Assembly: GCF_016429065.1 (NCBI RefSeq)
Contig: NZ_JAELTX010000001.1
Coordinates: forward strand, 1-64,000
Source of the DNA: Pedobacter sp. ASV17
GTDB taxonomy: Bacteria > Bacteroidota > Bacteroidia > Sphingobacteriales > Sphingobacteriaceae
Reading direction: 5' to 3'
Length of the DNA: 64,000 nucleotides
Shown piece by piece: positions 27,759 to 37,200 of the stretch. Position numbers and translations under genes: made by a program. Each line of letters begins with the position of its first letter. The first letter of the stretch is position 1. Under the pieces are notes generated by a model. The model made no database searches. It was not told where the DNA came from and worked only from the letters and a program-made list of their open reading frames with translations.

Positions 27759-28661
27759 CTACTTTTTGGTTCCTTTATAATCAAATCTCAAGATATTCCC
27801 ATATTGGGTATCGCTACCCTCGTTGGAGATAAATAAGTTCCCTTGCTTGTCAAAGGCGATTCCCTCTGGTTGATTAAATGTATTGGAACTTAAATGATAG
27901 GCAGCTTTAAGTTTCCAATGCTGATCGGCCACAACCAATGCTTTGTTAATGGCCGAAACAATGTACCATTCTTTGGTAATAGGATGCAGGGCCAATGCCG
28001 ACGGGCGAAATACTCCCTTTTTACGACCTGTTAGTTTTTCAAGGTTGCTGGCATCTACGTTAAAATTACTGGCTAAGGTAAAACGACCATCATTTTGCAT
28101 GTTGAGGATAAAACCACTGGTATTTTTTGAGCCCTTATCTTGTTTACATTCCTTGCACAATATGTAAAGCTGTCCATTAGCTGGATTGGCATACATGGCT
28201 TCGTATTCGCCTTTGGGTAAAATTGATTTGGTTTCTACTACGTTTGAAGCTTCCTTCTTTTGGGTCTCGGTAATTGGAAACGAATACAAATCGCCATTAC
28301 TTTTAAGCACAATGATTTTATTTTTGGCAATAGCAATATCCTCATAGTCGCCATTTTTGGCAAACTTGGTAGAAGTATGTTTTTTGGAGCCCAAAGGAAA
28401 TACAAATACCCTACCTTCTTCGTCTTGCTCGGCATAAACAGTAGCATTATTTCCGTTTAAAAAAGCAATGCCCGATATTTCCTGCAACACATCTGGCATA
28501 TTGTATTTTTGCGGAGCAGCCAAGTTATAACCAGAAGGGCTTTCGTTCTTTTTTGCTTTTTCCTGTGCACAGGAAAGTAGTGTGATGGTACAGCCAAAGC
28601 CGCAAGTAAGCACTAAAAACAAAAATTTCTGATATCTTTTCATGGCGTAATTATTTGTCAT
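27759..28661 (-). CDS. SdiA-regulated-type beta-propeller lipoprotein
   Basis: 300-residue lipoprotein: signal peptide with LLSC box (cysteine 31), then repeated propeller-like blades, for example QEISGIAFLNGNNATVYA, GDYEDIAIAKNKIIVLKS, SALALHPITKEWYIVSA and QPEGIAFDKQGNLFISNEG. This matches the SdiA-regulated domain family of Gram-negative envelope proteins, which is not functionally defined. The ATG at 28661 overlaps the ppk1 stop (ATGA), suggesting translational coupling; an internal ATG at 28643 would give a tighter signal peptide (MKRYQKFLF). It is followed after 3 nt by the metallophosphoesterase fusion. In this operon it could be a partner of that outer-membrane protein. Confidence 0.85.
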   Translation of the reverse strand: MTNNYAMKRYQKFLFLVLTCGFGCTITLLSCAQEKAKKNESPSGYNLAAPQKYNMPDVLQEISGIAFLNGNNATVYAEQDEEGRVFVFPLGSKKHTSTKFAKNGDYEDIAIAKNKIIVLKSNGDLYSFPITETQKKEASNVVETKSILPKGEYEAMYANPANGQLYILCKECKQDKGSKNTSGFILNMQNDGRFTLASNFNVDASNLEKLTGRKKGVFRPSALALHPITKEWYIVSAINKALVVADQHWKLKAAYHLSSNTFNQPEGIAFDKQGNLFISNEGSDTQYGNILRFDYKGTKK

Positions 28662-30709
28662 TGTACCTTGTTTTTTAAATATTGATAAATGGCGTGTTGC
28701 GACTGAACCAAATCACCTGTTATTGGAACAGGAATGTTGTTCATTTCCTCGTCGATAAACACCGCTTGTACATTGTCTTTCAGTTGTAGTGAAAGGATTT
28801 CAGTAAGCTCTGCCTTGATGGCTGTATTAAAAATAGGGAAGCAAACTTCAATTCTTCGATAGATATTCCTACTCATCCAGTCTGCCGAACCTAGGAACAT
28901 TTCCTCGTTGCCGTTGTTGTGGAATAAAAATATTCTACCGTGCTCCAAATAGCGATCAACAATCCGTCTAATGGTGATGTTTTCGATAGGCACCAATCTG
29001 CAAATCCCCCTAATGATAAGGTTGATTTTTACTCCCGCATTGGCTGCTTCGTAAAGCTTGTTAATCATCACCGCTTCTTCCAAATTGTTCAGCTTAATGA
29101 TAATGGCAGCTGGCTGCCCCAAATTGGCAAATTCAATTTCACGTTGTATCAACGCCAAAAACCTGGCTTGCAAGTTAAATTGTGCCACCAATAAATGGTT
29201 AAACTTAATCAAGTTGGGATTGGATGGCTTTTCACGTCGGGCCAAAAACAAGAACAGCAATTCGAGTTCACGCAACATGCCCTGATGAGCCGTCATTAAA
29301 ATATGATCCGTATAAAAATTGGCCGTGGTTTCGTTAAAGTTTCCTGTAGCGAACAAGCCTGTATATTGTATCCTAATCCCCTGTTGACGTTTTACCAAAG
29401 CTACTTTGGCATGAACTTTCAAGGCGGTAACGCTGTAAATAATGTCTACCCCAGCGGCCTTCATTTTCTTCGCCCATTTAATATTATTGGCCTCATCAAA
29501 ACGTGCTTTCAGCTCCACCAACACCGTTACTTTCTTACCGTTTTTTGCGGCGGTAATCAAGGCGTTTACAATTTTCGAATCGCTGGCCACCCGATATAAA
29601 GTGGTATAAATTTCGGTGGTTAATTCATCGGTAGCAGCTTCATTGAAAAAGCGCAATACACTGTCATACGACTGGTATGGCGGATTAATGAGCAAGTCAT
29701 TCTCTACAATTTGTTGGTGTAGCGTGATGTCTTTCCTAAATGTTGGATAAACTACCTTCGCCCATTTCTCATTGCTCAATTTCGCATCCTTAATGGGAAA
29801 ACTGCCTAAATCCTTCAAATTATGGTATCTTCCTCCTTCTACTACATTGGCATGTCCAATATTTAATTGTTGTACCAAAAGCATCAAGGTTGACTGTGGA
29901 ATATTTGGCTCGTGCAAAAATCTAGTCGCCAAACCCAAATCACGTTTTTGGATTTGCTTTTCGATCAAATCGGCTATATCAACGTTATACTCGTCCTCCA
30001 ATTCCATTTCGGCATTACGGGTGATCTTAAAGCTGTAACAACCTTTAATTTGTTTGTTTTTAAACAGTAAGGAAAGATTTTGACGAATAATATCATCGAT
30101 GATCAATACATATTTTTGGCCGTCGACATTGGTTTCGTAAAAACGGGACAACTCATTGGAAGGAATATTCACCACATAACTGGTTACTTTCCCTTCCGTT
30201 TCTACATTCACCAAAAAATACAGCTCATTATTATTTGGGAAAAACTCGGTTTTAGGATTAGATATTTCAACAGGTTGAAGAAACGCCAGAATGTTACTTA
30301 AGAAATAATTGCTCAATTCATCGGCTAACCTTTCAGGAATAGGCTCATTATAAACAAAATGAATCCCATTAGATTTTAACTGCGGCAATATGATACTTTT
30401 CAGTATGGTTCCAAACTGCTCCTGTTGCCATTGAATAGTCTCCGTAGCTTGTTTCAGTAAATTATCCTGCTGCTGAATGTCATTATCTTCCTTTCTGCTA
30501 AGCTTTTTAAGCGCCTGCAAAACAGGCATACGCACCCGATAAAACTCGTCCAAGTTGGAGGAATAGATGGAAAGGAATTTGATTTTCTCCAAAAGTGGCG
30601 TGGCTTCTCTTTCTGCTTCTGCCAAAACACGCCCATTAAAGGAAATCCAACTCAAATCCCTATCAAACATGGTCGTTGCCACCTCAAGCATATGATTAGA
30701 ATTTACCAT
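28658..30709 (-). CDS. ppk1: Polyphosphate kinase 1
   Basis: Catalyses reversible transfer of the ATP gamma-phosphate to inorganic polyphosphate. 683 residues, the normal length. N-terminal domain FDRDLSWISFNGRVLAEAE, head domain, then the two phospholipase-D-like catalytic domains: VELKARFDEANNIKWAKKM and the phosphohistidine H433 in KVHAKVALVKRQ, later IRGICRLVP, LEHGRIFLFHNNG and GSADWMSRNIYRRIEV. The ATG at 30709 overlaps the end of the HD-PycTM gene by 14 nt; in-frame ATGs at 30691 and 30670 are alternatives, the last directly before FDRDLSW. It overlaps the SdiA-regulated gene by 4 nt, so polyphosphate synthesis is locked to this operon. Confidence 0.96.
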   Translation of the reverse strand: MVNSNHMLEVATTMFDRDLSWISFNGRVLAEAEREATPLLEKIKFLSIYSSNLDEFYRVRMPVLQALKKLSRKEDNDIQQQDNLLKQATETIQWQQEQFGTILKSIILPQLKSNGIHFVYNEPIPERLADELSNYFLSNILAFLQPVEISNPKTEFFPNNNELYFLVNVETEGKVTSYVVNIPSNELSRFYETNVDGQKYVLIIDDIIRQNLSLLFKNKQIKGCYSFKITRNAEMELEDEYNVDIADLIEKQIQKRDLGLATRFLHEPNIPQSTLMLLVQQLNIGHANVVEGGRYHNLKDLGSFPIKDAKLSNEKWAKVVYPTFRKDITLHQQIVENDLLINPPYQSYDSVLRFFNEAATDELTTEIYTTLYRVASDSKIVNALITAAKNGKKVTVLVELKARFDEANNIKWAKKMKAAGVDIIYSVTALKVHAKVALVKRQQGIRIQYTGLFATGNFNETTANFYTDHILMTAHQGMLRELELLFLFLARREKPSNPNLIKFNHLLVAQFNLQARFLALIQREIEFANLGQPAAIIIKLNNLEEAVMINKLYEAANAGVKINLIIRGICRLVPIENITIRRIVDRYLEHGRIFLFHNNGNEEMFLGSADWMSRNIYRRIEVCFPIFNTAIKAELTEILSLQLKDNVQAVFIDEEMNNIPVPITGDLVQSQHAIYQYLKNKVQ

Positions 30710-31925
30710 AAATGGCAGAGAAAAGAATATAAGCCAACACTGAAGTAATTAAACCAAACATGAATATATTGTAAGCAATGCGGATGAGTTTATATTTTCG
30801 GCCCAAAACCACGCCTTGCGAATACACATCTTTAATTAAGGTACCATACAGGAAATCCCTATCGCCCATCACCTTCTCCATGCTGTGATGATATTCTTCC
30901 AATGGCATTTTATAGAAATTACCGAAAAATACCAAATTTACTCGTTTCTCATCCACATCTTCTTTGGTAAAAACACCTTTAGGAATGCTGGGCCTAGTGG
31001 CCAATATGGAGAATACGATACACGATAAACTGACCAATAACAGTATAAAAGTAGGTACCACCAAATAGGCATTATCTTCCAGACGGCGCAGCAATAAACT
31101 CACAATCAACGATAAAATAATCGAATTAACCGTAATCAGTAACTGGGCTTTATTGTCGGCCATGTCGCTCAAGCGTTGATTATTTGCCGACGTAATACGG
31201 AACATGGTTTCCACCCCTTTGCTAGGCAATGCGTCTTTCTCTTCTTTAGTCAGCTTATCTGCTTTTTCCTTTTTTTCGTGCTTCAATTTAGTATGGGTAA
31301 AATCTTCTATGTTTGCGTCTTCTAAAATATCTTCGTTAAATTTCTTTTTAAGCTTAGCAATGTTCTTGCTCTTTTGCGCTTCTAGCAACAATCTGCAATA
31401 GTCAGTATGATATTCGTGGCTTTCTAAAAATTCGATATCCTTCAAACGCCAGCTTTTTTTACTGATTTCTCTTCCGCAAAGCTGTTCCACTTCCTTATGT
31501 AACAGTTTCGACCTTTCGCTGAAATCATCACTTCCCAAGTGGAATAAATCTGCATCGCACAAAATACGCTCGTTTAGGTCTTTGGGATTTTGAGGCAGTT
31601 TGGTAGATAAAATGGCACTTTTTACCGAAGCAATGATCTTCTCATCCACCTGATGATCGGATAAATAGGTAACCGCATGTGCTGCTCCTTTTTCTTCGTG
31701 CTTTAATGTTTCTATGAAATATCCCGTGTCATGGAACCAAGCACTGGCATAAACAATAAAAAAGTCATCATCTTTTAACTGATAATGATTGGCAATTTGA
31801 ACAGCAGCCTGAACCACTCTTTTGGTATGCGCTAAATTATGATAGACAAGATCAGCATTATGATGGTCATCAAAGTAATTCACCACATAAGCCTCTATTT
31901 CTTGTTGCAATTGATGGTAGTTCAT
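30696..31925 (-). CDS. HD phosphohydrolase fused to Pycsar-effector-like transmembrane domain (PycTM/DUF5706)
   Basis: 409 residues, two parts. Residues 1-185 are an HD-type metal phosphohydrolase: H29/H33 in YHNLAHTKRVV, H65-D66 in ASAWFHDTGYF, D124/D126 in LCDADLFHLG. A charged helical linker (185-240) leads to a PycTM domain: RLSDMADNKAQLLITVNSII at 251-270, hydrophobic helices at about 262-280, 288-308 and 383-405, and the VNLVFFGNFYKMPLEEY segment. PycTM domains are known as membrane-damaging effectors triggered by cyclic pyrimidine nucleotides in Pycsar antiphage defence; HD domains cleave phosphoester nucleotides. No pyrimidine cyclase gene is next to it. It is the first gene of the ppk1 operon, with a -7 box TATTTTTG at 31943-31950. 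Confidence 0.9.
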   Translation of the reverse strand: MNYHQLQQEIEAYVVNYFDDHHNADLVYHNLAHTKRVVQAAVQIANHYQLKDDDFFIVYASAWFHDTGYFIETLKHEEKGAAHAVTYLSDHQVDEKIIASVKSAILSTKLPQNPKDLNERILCDADLFHLGSDDFSERSKLLHKEVEQLCGREISKKSWRLKDIEFLESHEYHTDYCRLLLEAQKSKNIAKLKKKFNEDILEDANIEDFTHTKLKHEKKEKADKLTKEEKDALPSKGVETMFRITSANNQRLSDMADNKAQLLITVNSIILSLIVSLLLRRLEDNAYLVVPTFILLLVSLSCIVFSILATRPSIPKGVFTKEDVDEKRVNLVFFGNFYKMPLEEYHHSMEKVMGDRDFLYGTLIKDVYSQGVVLGRKYKLIRIAYNIFMFGLITSVLAYILFSAIYGKF

Positions 31926-31942
31926 GATCTACAAATTTGTCT

Positions 31943-31950
31943 CAAAAATA
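31943..31950 (-). promoter_or_regulatory. -7 box for the HD-PycTM/ppk1 operon
   Basis: Minus strand reads TATTTTTG, matching TAnnTTTG, and ends 17 nt before the ATG at 31925. No convincing -33 TTTG at the usual distance. The rest of 31926-32230 is an AT-rich divergent promoter space without a gene. Confidence 0.55.
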
Positions 31951-32201
31951 AATATTAAACAGGGATGAAAGCTAACAAATTACACAACCAATCCAACTTC
32001 CTTAAAAACTGCACTATCAACACACCCTAAAACTAAGTTACCACAAAATATTGTTCTGTGTACACGAAAAGGTGATAATAAAGCAACAATTTAAACACTC
32101 CTCACTTAACGAATCTGTAACTGAACTGCCTAACAAAGCCCGTGACAAACTGAACAAAGTAAGTTGACAGGCTCAACAAAACCCTCTGTTGCAAAGCCCC
32201 C

Positions 32202-32209
32202 TAAATTTG
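32202..32209 (+). promoter_or_regulatory. -7 box for the SDR-AraC operon
   Basis: TAAATTTG fits TAnnTTTG exactly and ends 21 nt before ATG 32231. It argues against the in-frame TTG at 32189 as a start, because that lies upstream of the predicted transcript. Confidence 0.6.
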
Positions 32210-32230
32210 TGGTATCAAATAAATAAAGAC

Positions 32231-33250
32231 ATGACACAAAACAATTATCAAGGCGTATTGCAACAACCCATTGGTTCTGGCTTTAACGCAACATCCACTT
32301 CAAATGAAGTGATCAAAGGAATAGATTTGACTGGAAAAATTGCCATTGTAACTGGCGGACACACAGGCATCGGCTTAGAAACCACCAAAACACTGGTAGG
32401 CGCTGGCGCAACAGTCATTGTCATTGCCAGAGATGTGGAGAAGGCTAAAAAGAATTTGGAAAACATTAAAAACATTGAACTGCAAGCCATGGATTTAATG
32501 GACAGCGCATCCATTGATGCCTTTTGCGCCAAATTCCTTACTTCCAATAGACCTTTGCACCTGCTGATTAACAATGCGGGTATTATGTGGGTGCCCTTAC
32601 GCAGAGATGTACGTGGCTACGAATCTCAATTGGTGACCAATTACCTCGGACAATTTCAGCTTACCGCCAGATTGTGGCCAGCACTTAAAAAAGCCAATGG
32701 TGCTAGAGTGATCAACGTATCTTCTTTCGGGCATCAAATGGCACCTTTCAATTTCGAAGACCCTAACTTTAACCATCGGGAATATCAAACCTTAACAGGT
32801 TATGGACAATCTAAAACTGCCGCTAATCTTTTTGCGGTAGAACTGGATCACCGTGGACAGCAATTCAACATTCGTGCTTATTCGCTTCACCCAGGCAGTG
32901 TGCTTGGTACCGACCTTGGCAGGGAAGAACCGATTGAACTTTTCAAGCAGTTGGGCACACACGATGCAAATGGCGATCTTAAACCCGAAGTAGCCGCTAC
33001 GCTTAAAACCATTCCTCAAGGCGCTGCTACAACCGTTTGGTGTGCCACAAGTCCTGCACTAAATAACATTGGAGGCATTTATTGCGAAAATGCTGACATT
33101 GCCGAACTGGATATGGGCAATATCAACCATCAATATGATAAGCCCGAAACCCTGCGTGGTGTACAACCTTACTCAGTAGACCAAGAAAATGCCCTACGCC
33201 TTTGGGATTTGAGCGAAACGCTTTTAGGTTTCAAATTCTTGGCCGACTAA
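32231..33250 (+). CDS. SDR family oxidoreductase
   Basis: Short-chain dehydrogenase/reductase of 339 residues, cytosolic. Cofactor motif TGGHTGIGLE near residue 42, the NNAG motif after LHLLI, the active-site serine in VINVSSFGHQ and the catalytic YGQSK (Tyr-x-x-x-Lys). The sequence IARDVEKAKKNLENI after the second strand, with a basic residue, suggests NADP(H). The protein is longer than the classical 250 residues and resembles the retinol-dehydrogenase/WW-domain-oxidoreductase-like group. I start it at ATG 32231; the open frame continues to a TTG at 32189, but that precedes the promoter box. It is followed after 24 nt by an AraC regulator, which probably controls it. Substrate unknown. Confidence 0.92.
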   Translation: MTQNNYQGVLQQPIGSGFNATSTSNEVIKGIDLTGKIAIVTGGHTGIGLETTKTLVGAGATVIVIARDVEKAKKNLENIKNIELQAMDLMDSASIDAFCAKFLTSNRPLHLLINNAGIMWVPLRRDVRGYESQLVTNYLGQFQLTARLWPALKKANGARVINVSSFGHQMAPFNFEDPNFNHREYQTLTGYGQSKTAANLFAVELDHRGQQFNIRAYSLHPGSVLGTDLGREEPIELFKQLGTHDANGDLKPEVAATLKTIPQGAATTVWCATSPALNNIGGIYCENADIAELDMGNINHQYDKPETLRGVQPYSVDQENALRLWDLSETLLGFKFLAD

Positions 33251-33274
33251 AAAGCGATTAAACAAAAATTAGAA

Positions 33275-34114
33275 ATGGAGAAAACTCCTAACTTTATAGC
33301 AATGGAACATATTTCTAGATACCTCACCAAGGAAATCAAGCTTTCGAGCTATGAAGATAAGCTCTTCAAATCAGATTTGATGTTCGATGACCATATGCTG
33401 GTGTGGTTCATTTCGGGAGAAACTAAAATTATCCAAGCGGATCGTACCTTCCATTTTAAAACGGGCGATATCTTTCTTATTCCCAGAAATCAGTTGGCCA
33501 CCGTGATCAATTATCCAAAAGACGGACAACCTCACAAAACGGTGGTGATGCACCTCACTATAGAAAGGCTCAAGAAATTTTACGAACATATTGATACGAG
33601 AGGGAACCAACCGCCAGAACAGAAAATATACAGTTTTAGCAACCATCCGTTATTAGAAAGTTGTTTGGCTTCGCTTATCCCCTATTTCGACGTTTCTGGT
33701 GAGTTTCCCGAAAGCTTGGCACAGTTGAAGATTACCGAGGCCATCAGCATCCTACGCACGATAGACCCAAAGGTGGATAGCGTTTTGGCTCACTTTGATG
33801 CTCCAGGAAAGATAGACCTGATTGGATTTATGCAGCGTAATTTCATGTTCAACATGTCGCTAGAAAAGCTGGGTTATCTATCTGGTCGAAGCCTATCAAC
33901 CTTTAACCGCGATTTTAAAAAGCTATTTAACACAACACCGCAAAAATGGTTGACTGATAAAAGGCTTGAATTGGCTTACTATCATCTCTCCGAAAAAAAG
34001 CTAAAACCTACAGAGGTTTATTTGGAAGTTGGCTTTGAAGACTTGTCGCATTTCTCCTTTTCATTCAAGAAAAAGTATGGTGTATCGCCAACCCAGCTGC
34101 CAATAGCTCCGTAA
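33275..34114 (+). CDS. AraC family transcriptional regulator
   Basis: 279-residue activator-type regulator. The N-terminal half is a cupin-like sensing domain (HMLVWFISGETKIIQ, FKTGDIFLIPRNQLATV). The C-terminal 95 residues carry the double HTH of the AraC family: FNMSLEKLGYLSGRSLSTF, RDFKKLFNTTPQKWLTDKRL and EVYLEVGFEDLSHFSFSFKK, closing with YGVSPTQ. It sits 24 nt after the SDR gene on the same strand, so the pair forms a small operon; it probably regulates the SDR gene. In-frame ATG at 33302 (MEHISRYL) is an alternative start. Effector unknown. Confidence 0.93.
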   Translation: MEKTPNFIAMEHISRYLTKEIKLSSYEDKLFKSDLMFDDHMLVWFISGETKIIQADRTFHFKTGDIFLIPRNQLATVINYPKDGQPHKTVVMHLTIERLKKFYEHIDTRGNQPPEQKIYSFSNHPLLESCLASLIPYFDVSGEFPESLAQLKITEAISILRTIDPKVDSVLAHFDAPGKIDLIGFMQRNFMFNMSLEKLGYLSGRSLSTFNRDFKKLFNTTPQKWLTDKRLELAYYHLSEKKLKPTEVYLEVGFEDLSHFSFSFKKKYGVSPTQLPIAP

Positions 34115-34237
34115 TTCGCAAGGTTTACAACTTTTTGATATTACCACCTAGAAAGGTTAGTATAAAACATCAGCTTTGTTACCCGTTTCTTAAAAAGTAT
34201 GCCTTATTTTAGCTTTAAGATTTAACTAACAAAGTTT

Positions 34238-37200
34238 ATGAAGAAACTACTAACCTTATCTCTAGGTTTTCTTTTGTTTACACCATTGTTTGCACAAGAA
34301 AAACCGCAATGGATGAGATATCCAACCATTTCTCCAGACGGCAGCACCATCGCTTTCACCTATAAAGGTGATTTGTATCGAGTAGCCAGCAATGGAGGAA
34401 ATGCACAACAGCTTACTTTCCATGAAGCTCATGACTTTATGCCCCAATGGAGTAAAGATGGAAAGCAAATCGCTTTTGCCTCTGATCGTTATGGTAATTT
34501 TGATATTTTTGTGATGGATGCAAATGGTGGCCCAGCCAAAAGATTAACTTATCATTCGGCTGATGAAGTACCCTTCAGTTTCTCCGCAGATAACAAGTCG
34601 GTAGTTTTTGGTGCTGCAAGGCAAGATGCCGTTAGCCATCGCCAATTTCCTACAGGCTCTCAACCTGAGCTTTACTCAGTACCTACTACTGGCGGACGCA
34701 TCTCCCAAATTTTCACCATTCCAGCAGAAGCCGTACAAATCAGCAAGGATGGTTCAAAAATGATTTACCACGATAAGAAAGGTGGCGAAAACGAATGGCG
34801 CAAGCACCATCAGTCGTCTATTGCCCGAGACATTTGGATATATGATAAAAAAACAGATAAACACACTCAAATCACTGGCTTTTACGGCGAAAACAGAAAC
34901 CCAGTATTTGCAGACAATGAGCAAAGCATTTACTATTTAAGTGAAGAAAGCGGTACCTTCAATATCCACAAAATGCCTTTGAAGGAAAAAGCAAAGAATG
35001 AGCAGATCACCAAATTCAAAAATTTCCCAGTGAGATTTTTAAGTGCTGCCAACAACGGCACCCTATCTTTTGGTTATGATGGCGAGATTTACACCTTAAA
35101 ACCAGGCTCTAGCCCTCAAAAAGTAAACGTAACCATCAACACCCAGGAAAAAACCAACAACGACGGTTTCATTACCATTAACGGTGGCGTAAGGGAAATG
35201 TCGGTATCTCCTGATGGAAAAGAAGTGGCCTTTATTGCCAGAGGTGAAGTTTTTGTGACTTCAGTAGATGGCAAAATGACCAAAAGAATTACCAACACGC
35301 CAGAGCAGGAACGTTTTGTAGAGTTTGCGCCAGATGGCAAATCTTTGGTTTATGCCAGCGAACGTAATGGCAAATGGCGTATTTATGAAACCAAAAAAAC
35401 ACGTAAAGAAGAGCCTTATTTCTTCGCTGCTACCTTACTGGAAGAAAAGCCCTTGATTAGCAATTCAAACGACAACTACATGCCTACCCTATCTCCAGAT
35501 GGCAAAAAAGTGGCTTTCATTGAAAACCGCAGAACCTTAAAGGTAATGGAACTGGGCAATAAGAATACCGTAACCCTGCTTACGCCCGATCAACTTTTTT
35601 ACATGCAGGATGGCGACCAATATTTCACTTGGAGCCCTGACAGCAAATGGTTATTGGCCACTTACAAACCAACCATGTCTAACGGCGAAGTGGTATTATT
35701 AGATGCGACAGGCAAACAAGCCATGAAAAACCTGACCAAAAGTGGCTATGGCGATGGCAGTGCAAAATGGGTAAACGGCGGCAAACAACTGATTTGGTTC
35801 AGTAATCGCGATGGGATGAAAGCTCATGCCAACAGCGGTTCTTCACAACGTGACGTTTATAGCTTATTTTTAACCAAAGATGGTTGGGATCGTTTTAACT
35901 TGAGCAAGGATGATTTTGCATTATTAAAAGATATAGAAGCTACTGAAAAGAAAGCCAAAGAAGAAGCAGCGAAAAAAGAAGCCAAAGACCCTAAGGCCAA
36001 ACCTGTAAAACCAGATTCGACGGTAGTATTTGATTGGGATGGTTTGGAGATGAGAAAAGCCAGGTTGACCATCCATTCGTCGTCATTAAGCGATGCCGTA
36101 CTTTCTAAAGATGGCGAAAAACTTTACTATTTAGCAAGTTTCGAGAAAGGCAGCAATTTATGGAGCACCAACCTGCGCACCAAAGAAACCAAAATGGAAA
36201 TTCCATTAGATGGTATGGGCGGCAGTCTATCATGGGATAAAGCTCAAAAAAACCTCTATTTATTAAGCGGTGGTCGTATTTCAAAAATCAACACCGACAA
36301 CAATAAGCGTGACCAGATCAATATTGATGGCGAAGTAGAAGTTGACGCCGCGGCAGAAAGAAATTATATGTTTGAACACGTTTGGATGCGCAACAAAGGT
36401 ATGTTTTACACGTCAACCATGCATGGTGCCGATTGGGATGGCTTAAAACCAGCTTATGCAAAATACCTTCCGCATATTGGCAACAGCTATGAATTTGCTG
36501 AAATGCTATCAGAGTTATTGGGAGAGCTGAATGTTTCCCATTCTGGCGCCCGTTTTAGCAGAACCATTCCTAACGCCGACGCTACCGCATCACTGGGTGT
36601 TATTGCCAGCTATCAGCATAAAGGCGACGGCATTTTAATTGATGAAATACTTTCTGGCGGTCCGTTGGACAAAGCTAAACTGAGCGTAAAACCAGGAATG
36701 ATCATCGAAAAAGTGGATGGTGTATTGATTGAAGCCAACCAAGATGTTGCCAAGTTCTTAAACAGGAAATCTGATCAATTTACTTTATTGGAAATTCTGG
36801 ACCCTAAAACTAAAGAGAGGCAACAAATCACCATTAAACCAATCAGTCTCGGTGCCGAAAACCAATTACTGTACAAAAGATGGGTAAAAATCAACCAAGC
36901 CGAAGTAGACAGTTTAAGTAAAGGTCAGTTGGGCTATGTGCATATCCCTGGAATGAGCGACGGCCCATATCGTAGCGTATACGAGGAAATGATGGGTAAA
37001 TTTGCCGACCGCAAGGCGGTAATTGTCGACACCCGCTTTAACGGTGGTGGCGATTTGGTATCAGATCTGGCGATGTTCTTCACCGGACAGAAATTCTTAG
37101 ACTATGCTACCGAACAACGTTCTGTAGGTTACGAGCCAACTTTTAGATGGACCAAACCAACCTTGGCCATGTTCAACGAAGCGAACTACAGCGATGGTCA

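Noticed and set aside
32189-32230. TTG start 14 codons upstream for the SDR gene
   Set aside because: It lies upstream of the -7 box at 32202-32209, so it would not be in the transcript.
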